From: Anaerolineae bacterium | Lineage (GTDB): Bacteria; Chloroflexota; Anaerolineae; Anaerolineales; Villigracilaceae | Direction of reading: 5' to 3' | NCBI GenBank assembly: GCA_003524705.1 | Contig: DQGV01000244.1 | Coordinates: 514 to 14,131 of the forward strand | DNA length: 13,618 nucleotides | Part shown: in pieces, positions 6,854-12,834 of the stretch | How the letters are laid out: every line of letters begins with the position of its first letter | How positions within the stretch are numbered: position 1 is the stretch's first letter | Notes under the pieces: model-generated | Seen by the model: only the letters and a program-made list of their open reading frames with translations | Told to the model about the DNA's origin: nothing | Databases searched by the model: none | Program-made: the position numbers and the translations under genes

Positions 6854-7656
6854 CATCTGTGCTTTCAGCAAGCAATGTAACAAAACAATTCGGTGGTTTA
6901 ATTGCAGTTAATAGTTTAAACATAGAAATTGCCGAAAATTCAATTTCTAGTATTATCGGTCCTAATGGAGCAGGCAAAACGACTTTCTTTAACTGCATTA
7001 CCGGTTTCTATAAACCTGAATTCGGTGAAATCAAATTCAAAGACAATCGCATTGATGGCTTGCGCCCAGACCAAGTTACTCAAATGGGCATTTCTCGTAC
7101 TTATCAAAATATCCGCTTGTTTGCTAACTTAACCGCGCTTGAAAATATCATGGTTGGGTATGATCCTCACCTAAAAACGGGCTGGTTAGATGCTGTTTTG
7201 CGCACTCGTCGTTATCACGAAGATGAAAAAGCCGCTCATGATAAAGCCATGAAATTATTGCGGTTCGTTGGGCTAGCTGGCTCCGGTGACCAAGTTGCAC
7301 GTAACTTACCTTATGGTGCACAGCGACGTTTAGAAATTGCTCGCGCTTTAGCAAGTGAACCAGGTCTGCTTCTGTTAGATGAACCGACGGCGGGCATGAA
7401 CCCAAATGAAACAGGCGAAATGATGCGTTTTATCCGAAACTTAAGAGATAGCATGGGAATCACAATCCTCTTAATTGAACATGACATGCGTTTGGTAATG
7501 GGAATTAGCGAACAAATTTCTGTGTTGGACTTTGGCGAAAAAATTGCCGAAGGCGGACCAAAAGAAATTCAAAGCAATCCGCGTGTGATTGAAGCATACC
7601 TCGGGCGTGGTGCCGCAACTGAAGGCATGGCAACTGCCTCAGAAAAAAAATCTTAG
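6850..7656 (+). CDS. livG: Branched-chain amino acid ABC transporter ATP-binding protein, LivG type
   Basis: A 268-residue cytoplasmic ATPase that powers the LivHM channel together with LivF. All ABC motifs are present: Walker A GPNGAGKTT at 37-45, Q-loop Q86 in SRTYQNIRLF, an ABC signature in the LivG-specific form LPYGAQRRLEIARAL at 153-167 (replacing LSGGQ), Walker B LLLLDEP at 173-179 with catalytic E178, and the switch His 211 in IEHDMRLVMG. The insert GWLDAVLRTRRYHEDEK around 111-127 is typical of LivG and absent from LivF. Its ATG overlaps the livM TGA by four bases (ATGA), with AGGAGGC just upstream within livM. The C-terminus has an acidic/Ala-rich tail slightly beyond the usual family end. 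Confidence 0.94.
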   Translation: MTSVLSASNVTKQFGGLIAVNSLNIEIAENSISSIIGPNGAGKTTFFNCITGFYKPEFGEIKFKDNRIDGLRPDQVTQMGISRTYQNIRLFANLTALENIMVGYDPHLKTGWLDAVLRTRRYHEDEKAAHDKAMKLLRFVGLAGSGDQVARNLPYGAQRRLEIARALASEPGLLLLDEPTAGMNPNETGEMMRFIRNLRDSMGITILLIEHDMRLVMGISEQISVLDFGEKIAEGGPKEIQSNPRVIEAYLGRGAATEGMATASEKKS

Positions 7657-7666
7657 GCAGGTAAAC

Positions 7667-8380
7667 ATGTCTTTATTATCTATTGAAAACATTCACACAT
7701 ACTATGGCAACATTCATGCACTCAAAGGTGTTTCACTCAATGTTGAAAAAGGTGAAATCGTAACTTTAATTGGTGCAAATGGTGCTGGCAAAACTACAAC
7801 GCTTCGCACCATTTCTGGTTTACTCAAACCTCGGGAAGGAAAAGTAACTCTCAATGGTGAAGACCTTGCAAAATATAAATCACATGAAGTGATTTATAAA
7901 GGCATTTGTATGGTTCCAGAAGGACGCGGAATTTTTGCACGCCTTACAGTTACAGAAAATTTAGAGATGGGTGCATATAGCCGCACTGACAAAGTTGAAA
8001 TTCAAAACAACATGGAAAAAGCATTTACAATTTTTCCGCGCCTCAAAGAACGACGCTCACAAGTAGCAGGCACACTTTCTGGTGGTGAACAACAAATGCT
8101 TGCAATGGGACGGGCTTTAATGTCGAACCCTAATGTTTTGTTGTTGGATGAACCTTCAATGGGTTTAGCCCCGGTTTTGGTTGAACTAATTTTTGATACC
8201 ATTCAAGATATCAACAAAGCAGGCACAACCATTTTGTTGGTTGAACAAAACGCACTTATGGCGTTAGGTATTGCCAGCCGTGGTTATGTTTTGCAAACGG
8301 GTCAAATTGTTTTGAGTGACAGTGCTGAAAACTTGAAAAAGAATCCCACAGTACAAAAAGCATATTTGGGAATGGAATAA
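7667..8380 (+). CDS. livF: Branched-chain amino acid ABC transporter ATP-binding protein, LivF type
   Basis: A 237-residue ABC ATPase, the usual LivF length, forming the heterodimer with LivG. Walker A is GANGAGKTT at 36-44, the Q-loop region reads MVPEGRGIF at 82-90 (the LivF form), the signature is LSGGEQQM at 137-144, and Walker B is LLLDEP at 158-163 with E162. The H-loop position is Gln 194 in VEQN; this is usual for LivF and not a defect. I chose the ATG at 7667, ten bases after the livG stop, because the protein then starts with the family-typical MSLLSIENIHTYYGNIHALKG region and an AGG-rich site (7655-7661) precedes it. The longer in-frame start at 7589 lies inside livG. The terminator at 8384-8412 follows immediately. 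Confidence 0.94.
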   Translation: MSLLSIENIHTYYGNIHALKGVSLNVEKGEIVTLIGANGAGKTTTLRTISGLLKPREGKVTLNGEDLAKYKSHEVIYKGICMVPEGRGIFARLTVTENLEMGAYSRTDKVEIQNNMEKAFTIFPRLKERRSQVAGTLSGGEQQMLAMGRALMSNPNVLLLDEPSMGLAPVLVELIFDTIQDINKAGTTILLVEQNALMALGIASRGYVLQTGQIVLSDSAENLKKNPTVQKAYLGME

Positions 8381-8383
8381 ACA

Positions 8384-8412
8384 AAAAGAGCAGATAAATT
8401 ATCTGCTCTTTT
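8384..8412. terminator. Bidirectional rho-independent terminator between liv operon and the convergent gene
   Basis: AAAAGAGCAGAT (8384-8395) pairs perfectly with ATCTGCTCTTTT (8401-8412) around the 5-base loop AAATT. On the plus strand the stem ends in a T-run followed by ATTTTTG, a classic terminator tail after livF. On the minus strand the A-run at 8383-8387 and nearby bases become a T-run, and the stem lies 9 bases past the stop codon of the 8421-9488 gene, so one element can end both transcripts. Confidence 0.92.
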
Positions 8413-8420
8413 ATTTTTGA

Positions 8421-9488
8421 TTATGGCTTGACAGTTCCGCTTCTTGACACGCCGAAGCTTGCTACTGTAACCGGACGATAGTCAAACCCTAAAGCCTCGA
8501 CTCGAATCGTATGCAAGCCGGGCTGAAAGCCTGAAATTTCGATAAACCCGCCATGCCTACCAAGTTTAGACCAAATAGCAGAAGTGTTTCCGCGCCAAAC
8601 CTCTTCCCCATCAAATAAAATTCTCGCCCAACCAATCGTTTGTTCGCCAAGAATTTGCACACCTACTGCTTCAAATGAATCATCAATTGTTGCTTCAATC
8701 CAAGTCCCGGATTCATCCCACCATAATACACGATGCAAACCATAATCAATCGTTTCATCTGCAAAAGAAATTTGAATGCCTTCGGGTGAAGGCATATCAT
8801 CTGAATTGGCATGCGCAATTACATCTGGTGGCTTGCTAAAAAAACGGCTATCCCCACCGTACACATTAACATTCACAGAAAGATTATCAGGAATAATGTT
8901 GGTTTGAAAATCTCTTTTATCTTCACAACCAATAGCTTCGGTAGAATCACAAGAAACCAAACTTTGTTTGCTAAAGTTCTCTTCACGCAAATTAAAAGAA
9001 CAGGGATCATTAACAGTTTCTAAACTCAACTCGCCATTTACCAAGCTCCATTCATATTCACCAGTGTGCTCAGGGCAATATGGGTCATTGAATAAATATA
9101 AACGGTTATCAATTACTTCATCAGACGAAATACTTCTCCAACCGGTTACCTCATAGTGAACGCGCATCACACCTTGGTCAAATTGCAATGTCCAAATGCC
9201 GCCTGCCACGCGATAATCAGCACAGCGTAAACATTTCCACCATTGCGGATGCGATGAGTCTAATTTTGTATAAGTGCCATCAATTGGGCTTTTTATAGGT
9301 TCTGGCAGTGGAGTGAAATACGCATATGGCGTAGACTCTAACAATGCTTCCCAAACACTCGTTGGGGTGCCGGTAACAACTGGTTGAGCAGTTTGGTTTG
9401 GTACACTTGAACGAACATAAAAAGCAACCACGGCTATTAGCAGAATAGCTGTGATTAGTAAAGCAACAAAATGGTTTTTATTTTTCAT
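8421..9488 (-). CDS. Membrane-anchored extracellular protein of unknown function
   Basis: A 355-residue protein I cannot assign to a characterised family. A short basic start is followed by a hydrophobic segment at about 8-24 with no clear cleavage site, so it is probably an N-terminally anchored outside protein. A Thr/Pro-rich linker (about 30-66) follows. Residues 67-165 hold a probable beta domain with WWKC86LRC89ADY, GIWTLQFDQG at about 97-106, and a GEYEWSLVNGELSLETVNDPC segment ending at C163; this pattern suggests a small lipocalin-like barrel (inference). The last 120 residues (about 235-345) look like an Ig- or carbohydrate-binding-type beta sandwich, with GTWIEATIDD, IEISGFQPGLHTIRVEALG. 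Six cysteines lie at 86, 89, 138, 163, 180 and 188. GAGG lies 7 bases before the ATG. It converges on livF and diverges from the mu-crystallin-like gene. Confidence 0.75.
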   Translation of the reverse strand: MKNKNHFVALLITAILLIAVVAFYVRSSVPNQTAQPVVTGTPTSVWEALLESTPYAYFTPLPEPIKSPIDGTYTKLDSSHPQWWKCLRCADYRVAGGIWTLQFDQGVMRVHYEVTGWRSISSDEVIDNRLYLFNDPYCPEHTGEYEWSLVNGELSLETVNDPCSFNLREENFSKQSLVSCDSTEAIGCEDKRDFQTNIIPDNLSVNVNVYGGDSRFFSKPPDVIAHANSDDMPSPEGIQISFADETIDYGLHRVLWWDESGTWIEATIDDSFEAVGVQILGEQTIGWARILFDGEEVWRGNTSAIWSKLGRHGGFIEISGFQPGLHTIRVEALGFDYRPVTVASFGVSRSGTVKP

Positions 9489-9518
9489 TCATTCCTCAAT
9501 TAAAATTAAGATATAGAA

Positions 9519-9526
9519 ATTATACT
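9519..9526. promoter_or_regulatory. Candidate overlapping divergent -10 boxes
   Basis: TATACT (9521-9526) on the plus strand and TATAAT (9524 to 9519) on the minus strand overlap by four bases in the 57-base gap between the two divergent genes. Either could place a start of transcription within about 15 bases of its gene. Neither has a good -35 box, so this rests on the -10 match and position only. Confidence 0.35.
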
Positions 9527-9545
9527 CGTACCAAAAGGAAGCCTC

Positions 9546-10526
9546 ATGCTAATACTCAAAGCCGAAGATGTAAGAACAACTCTCCCGATGAAAGAAGCGA
9601 TTGAAGCCATGAAGGTCGCCTACGCTTCTTTATCAGACGGGAAAGCGAATGTGCCTCAGCGGATACATGTATCAATCCCGAATCATGACGCGATAAGTTT
9701 ATTCATGCCTGCTTACATGAAAAATGAATCGGACGAAGCATTGGCAATAAAAGTTGTTTCATTGTTTCCCAAAAATCCAGCTCGCGGACTTGCCTACATT
9801 CAAGCGGCAGTGTTGGTGATTGAAGCAGATACAGGGCGAGCAATTGCATTGCTAGAAGGAAGCACATTGACCGCCATACGCACAGGCGCGGGAAGTGGCG
9901 CGGCAATTGATTTGTTGGCGCGAAAAGATAGCAAAGTATTAGCAATTTTTGGAGCAGGTCCGCAAGGCAAAACACAACTTGAAGCGGCATGTGCTGTGAG
10001 AGATATTGAAAAAGTTTTTATTTATAATCCGACGCAATCAAAATCTGAAAAATTTGTGGAAGAAATGTCTGCGATTCATAAAAATATTCAGGTTGCAAAA
10101 AATCCGAAAGAAGCGATTGAACATGCGGATATTATTTGTACTGCCACAGGTTCAAAGCAAGCCGTGTTTGATGATAAAGATGTAAAAGCAGGGACGCATA
10201 TTTCTGCCATTGGAGCATACACACCTGAAATGCAAGAGTTACCCATTGAAACAGTGGCTCGCTCAAAAATTGTTGTAGATTCATTTGATACTGTAATGAG
10301 CGAGGCTGGAGATATTGTCAAAGCCCTGAAAGCAAATTTGATTACTGAAAAAAATATCCATGCTGAGTTGGGTGAAATTGTTTTAGGTAAAAAAGTTGGC
10401 AGAGAAAATGATAACGAAATTACATTTTTTAAATCGGTTGGTAATGCCGTGCAAGATGCAGTTGCCGCTCAAGTGGCTTTGAAAAATGCGAAGAAAATGA
10501 AGATTGGGCAAGAAGTTGAATTTTAA
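9546..10526 (+). CDS. Ornithine cyclodeaminase/mu-crystallin family NAD(P)-dependent enzyme
   Basis: A 326-residue cytoplasmic protein of the ornithine cyclodeaminase/mu-crystallin family (usual length about 310-350). The N-terminal substrate domain has SLFMPAYM at about 51-58, K69 in ALAIKVVSLFP, and LTAIRTGAGSGAA at 108-120. A Rossmann fold follows with FGAGPQG at 135-141. The C-terminal part has VDSFDTVMSEAGDI at about 244-257, HAELGEIVLG at 272-281 and ITFFKSVGNAVQD at 292-304. True ornithine cyclodeaminases carry GGDCPGKTEL with a catalytic Asp; here the matching stretch is AIGAYTPEMQEL (221-232), the pattern of ketimine reductases, alanine dehydrogenases and mu-crystallin. I therefore infer an imine reductase or amino acid dehydrogenase rather than proline synthesis from ornithine. 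AAAAGGAA (9533-9540) precedes the ATG by 5 bases. Confidence 0.87.
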   Translation: MLILKAEDVRTTLPMKEAIEAMKVAYASLSDGKANVPQRIHVSIPNHDAISLFMPAYMKNESDEALAIKVVSLFPKNPARGLAYIQAAVLVIEADTGRAIALLEGSTLTAIRTGAGSGAAIDLLARKDSKVLAIFGAGPQGKTQLEAACAVRDIEKVFIYNPTQSKSEKFVEEMSAIHKNIQVAKNPKEAIEHADIICTATGSKQAVFDDKDVKAGTHISAIGAYTPEMQELPIETVARSKIVVDSFDTVMSEAGDIVKALKANLITEKNIHAELGEIVLGKKVGRENDNEITFFKSVGNAVQDAVAAQVALKNAKKMKIGQEVEF

Positions 10527-10545
10527 TGATTGTGGTTTAGGATAC

Positions 10546-10606
10546 AGCCACAGAGTACACAGAGACCTTTGAGATTTTTCTCAAAAACTCTGTGACCTCT
10601 GTGGCT
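10546..10606 (+). repeat. Hairpin-forming CACAGAG repeat between genes
   Basis: A long near-perfect inverted repeat of three stem segments: AGCCACAGAG (10546-10555) with CTCTGTGGCT (10597-10606), CACAGAG (10558-10564) with CTCTGTG (10588-10594), and TTTGAGA (10568-10574) with TCTCAAA (10579-10585) around a TTTT loop. This gives 24 pairs with two small internal loops. No U-run follows on the plus strand. It starts 19 bases after the upstream stop and ends 14 bases before the cinA-like ATG. The CACAGAG units resemble the CACAAAGG units at 476-505. Confidence 0.8.
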
Positions 10607-10620
10607 AATAAAAAAATTAT

Positions 10621-11748
10621 ATGACATCAGCAGAAATCATCACCATCGGAACAGAAATACTACTCGGCGAAATTGTAGATACCAACACACGCTACATCGC
10701 TAAGACTTTGCGCGGGCTAGGCGTGGATTTATATCGCACGATTACGATTGGCGATAATGTGGATAGAATTGCAAACGCGATTCATAATTCCATGGAACGT
10801 GCAAACATTGTCATCACCACTGGCGGATTAGGTCCCACGATTGATGACCCAACACGTGAAGCCGTTGCAAAAGCAATTGGCGTGCAAACAGAATTTCGAG
10901 AAGATTTATGGCAGCAAGTTGTTGAAACAATAGGTCGTTATGGTCGCAAGCCATCTGAAAATCAAAAACGGCAGGCGTATGTTCCACAAGGCGCAATTGG
11001 AATCAAAAATCCAGTTGGCACTGCCCCATGTTTTATTGTGGAGACAGAAAAAAATGCAGTCATTTCACTTCCGGGTGTTCCACAAGAAATGGAACATATT
11101 TTGCATGAATCGGTCATCCCCTATTTGCAAAAAAGATTCAATCTGGATGAAGTTATCAAAGTTCGGCTGTTGCATTGTGCAGGTTTAGGCGAAGGTCAAA
11201 TTGACGAAAAAATTGCAGACCTTGAAACACTTAGTAATCCAACTGTTGGTCTTGCGGCGCACACTGGCGTTGTAGATATTCGCATCGCCGCCAAAGCAAA
11301 AAGCGAAGATGAAGCCAACACAATGATTGATACAATCGAATCACAACTTCGTGAGCGACTCGGCAATATTATCTTTGGCATTGATGAAGATAAACTGGAA
11401 GATGTGACCTTGAATCTATTAGCGAAAAAAGGGTTGACATTAACTGCCGTTGAAAGCGGACTCGATGGTTTGTTAATTCGCAAAATTAAAAACGCCGCCT
11501 CATTCCCTAACCTGACACCTGATTCTCTTATGGACGCATTGCGCTCAGCCCAAGCATCCGCTAAGACAGATGTTGCGGTTGGTGTAGCAGTTTTCTCCGA
11601 AGAAAGAAGCGCAGTGATGGCGATGATTACATCCAAAGGTGAGAAGAGTCATAAAATCACGTATGGTGGTCCGCCGAAGAGCCTTCCAAAATGGAGTGTG
11701 AACTTAACAATCAATTGGTTGCGTACAGCCGTTGAGGAAATGAAATGA
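10621..11748 (+). CDS. cinA: CinA-like protein with intact MoCF-type N-domain and degenerate C-terminal domain
   Basis: A 375-residue CinA-family protein. In the family, the N-terminal MoCF-fold (COG1058) domain hydrolyses ADP-ribose and the C-terminal domain deamidates nicotinamide mononucleotide, both in pyridine nucleotide salvage. The N-domain is well kept: IITIGTEILLGEIVDTNTRY at 6-25, TTGGLGPTIDDPTREA at 66-81, the SENQKRQAYVP segment at 112-122 and SLPGVPQEM at 149-157. The C-terminal part (about 265-375) is some 50 residues short, and the active-site motif ESCTGG has become ESGLDG (278-283). NMN deamidase activity is therefore doubtful. No Shine-Dalgarno is seen; AT-rich bases and the hairpin repeat lie directly upstream. 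Its TGA overlaps the next ATG (ATGA), so it is coupled to the M14 peptidase gene. Confidence 0.85.
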   Translation: MTSAEIITIGTEILLGEIVDTNTRYIAKTLRGLGVDLYRTITIGDNVDRIANAIHNSMERANIVITTGGLGPTIDDPTREAVAKAIGVQTEFREDLWQQVVETIGRYGRKPSENQKRQAYVPQGAIGIKNPVGTAPCFIVETEKNAVISLPGVPQEMEHILHESVIPYLQKRFNLDEVIKVRLLHCAGLGEGQIDEKIADLETLSNPTVGLAAHTGVVDIRIAAKAKSEDEANTMIDTIESQLRERLGNIIFGIDEDKLEDVTLNLLAKKGLTLTAVESGLDGLLIRKIKNAASFPNLTPDSLMDALRSAQASAKTDVAVGVAVFSEERSAVMAMITSKGEKSHKITYGGPPKSLPKWSVNLTINWLRTAVEEMK

Positions 11749-12722
11749 AAAAAAATAAAGACTCAGTTTGGGTGATGTTCGCTTGGGGATTAAATATTGC
11801 TGGAGTAATTGCAATTTTATTAGTCGTGATGGCTTATTTTTATTTACAAAATGTTTCAGCCGCGCCACAAGATGTAAGACCTATTTATACAGTGACAGTT
11901 CCGCCAACATTTACACAAGATCCTGCTTCGTTATGGTTGCCAACGATTACACCAAACCCACGTTCGACCATGATTGTGGTGCAAAGCCCAACACCGTTTG
12001 TGATTGAAAATTTTGCATTGCAAGCCAATGCCAGAATTTCTGTGGCTGGTTATTCTGTTTCGGGCAGACCGCTTGAAGTGTATACGTTTGGACATGGCGA
12101 AAAAGAAAAAATGATTGTGGCTGGCATTCATGGTGGTTATGAATGGAATACAATTGCTTTGGCTGATGAATTGATTCAACATATTTTTGACCATCCTGAA
12201 ATTATCCCAAGTGATGTGACCTTACACATTTTACGAAATATGAATCCAGATGGCGATGCACGTGACCATGGCATTGATGGACGAGTCAATGACCATGGTG
12301 TAGATTTGAATCGTAATTTTCCATCAAATTGGGCAGAGACTTGGAATAGAACTGGTTGTTGGAATTTAACGAGAACCACCGGTGGAACGGGTCCGGGCTC
12401 TGAGCCTGAGACCAAAGCGGTGATGTATTTTTTACAAAGCCATGATGTAGAAACTTTAATTAGTTATCATAGTGCAGCGTTGGGAGTTTTTCCCGGTGGT
12501 GTGCCATGGGAAGAAAAATCAATTCAGTTTTCTAAAGCATTATCGAAAGCAACGGGATATCCATACCCGCCGATTGACACAGGTTGTGTGTATACTGGCA
12601 CATTAGCAGATTATGCGGTTGATTTGGGAATCACGGCAGTTGATATGGAATTATCTACACATAAATATACAGATTTTGAAGAAAATTTGAAAGCGTTGGA
12701 AGTACTTTTAAATTGGGAATGA
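11745..12722 (+). CDS. Membrane-anchored M14-family zinc carboxypeptidase
   Basis: A 325-residue zinc peptidase of the M14 carboxypeptidase family, anchored by an N-terminal membrane segment (about 12-34) with the enzyme outside. A Thr/Pro-rich stalk (about 46-85) leads to the catalytic domain. Visible active-site elements are H129-G-G-Y-E133 (first zinc His and Glu), NMNPDG at 165-170, GVDLNRNFP at 185-193 with substrate-carboxylate Arg 190, zinc His 242 in ISYHSAA, and the catalytic Glu 302 in AVDMELSTH. The His-Glu spacing is HxxxE rather than the usual HxxE. Family members remove C-terminal residues from peptides or, in the MpaA/gamma-D-glutamyl-DAP group, trim cell-wall peptides; which applies here is not shown. 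It overlaps the cinA-like stop by four bases and has no separate promoter visible. Confidence 0.87.
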   Translation: MKKNKDSVWVMFAWGLNIAGVIAILLVVMAYFYLQNVSAAPQDVRPIYTVTVPPTFTQDPASLWLPTITPNPRSTMIVVQSPTPFVIENFALQANARISVAGYSVSGRPLEVYTFGHGEKEKMIVAGIHGGYEWNTIALADELIQHIFDHPEIIPSDVTLHILRNMNPDGDARDHGIDGRVNDHGVDLNRNFPSNWAETWNRTGCWNLTRTTGGTGPGSEPETKAVMYFLQSHDVETLISYHSAALGVFPGGVPWEEKSIQFSKALSKATGYPYPPIDTGCVYTGTLADYAVDLGITAVDMELSTHKYTDFEENLKALEVLLNWE

Positions 12723-12724
12723 TT

Positions 12725-12819
12725 GATTGGTCGAATTGGTCTTATTGGTCTAAAAGTCTAACTAGTCAGACCATCAGACCTGTGAGACCTATCAGACCTT
12801 TTAGACTTATTAGACTTTA
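12725..12819 (+). repeat. Inverted array of degenerate 9-10-base GGTCT units
   Basis: The left arm (12725-12761) repeats units such as GATTGGTCG, AATTGGTCT, TATTGGTCT and AAAAGTCTA. The right arm (12766-12819) holds the complementary form, CAGACCAT, CAGACCTGT, GAGACCTAT, CAGACCTTTT, AGACTTATT, AGACTTT. The two arms meet at the palindrome ACTAGT (12761-12766) and can fold into a long imperfect hairpin. It fills most of the gap between the M14 gene and the deaminase gene. It codes for nothing visible. Confidence 0.75.
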
Positions 12820-12823
12820 CAAA

Positions 12824-12829
12824 AAGGAG
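12824..12829 (+). promoter_or_regulatory. Ribosome binding site deciding the deaminase start
   Basis: AAGGAG at 12824-12829 lies 5 bases before the ATG at 12835. A second ATG at 12831 is in another frame, hits a stop after six codons, and is too close to the site, so 12835 is the start. Confidence 0.8.
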
Positions 12830-12834
12830 CATGA

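Noticed and set aside
6627..6998. Minus-strand open frame spanning the livM-livG junction
   Set aside because: It covers the coupled ATGA junction of two clearly real genes and shows no family resemblance.
7589..7666. Longer N-terminus for livF starting at 7589
   Set aside because: The extra 26 codons lie inside livG and encode no family sequence; the ATG at 7667 gives a typical LivF start and length.
8243..8257. Missing switch histidine in LivF (Gln in VEQN) as a sign of a dead ATPase
   Set aside because: VEQN is the usual form in LivF proteins, so this is family-typical.
11196..11636. Long open frame (146 codons) on the minus strand inside the cinA-like gene
   Set aside because: It is Ser/Ala-rich with no recognisable motif, lies wholly inside a well-supported gene, and has no promoter or ribosome site; it reflects the codon pattern of the opposite strand.
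12725..12819. CRISPR array
   Set aside because: Units are only 9-10 bases, degenerate, without spacers, and switch orientation at the centre.
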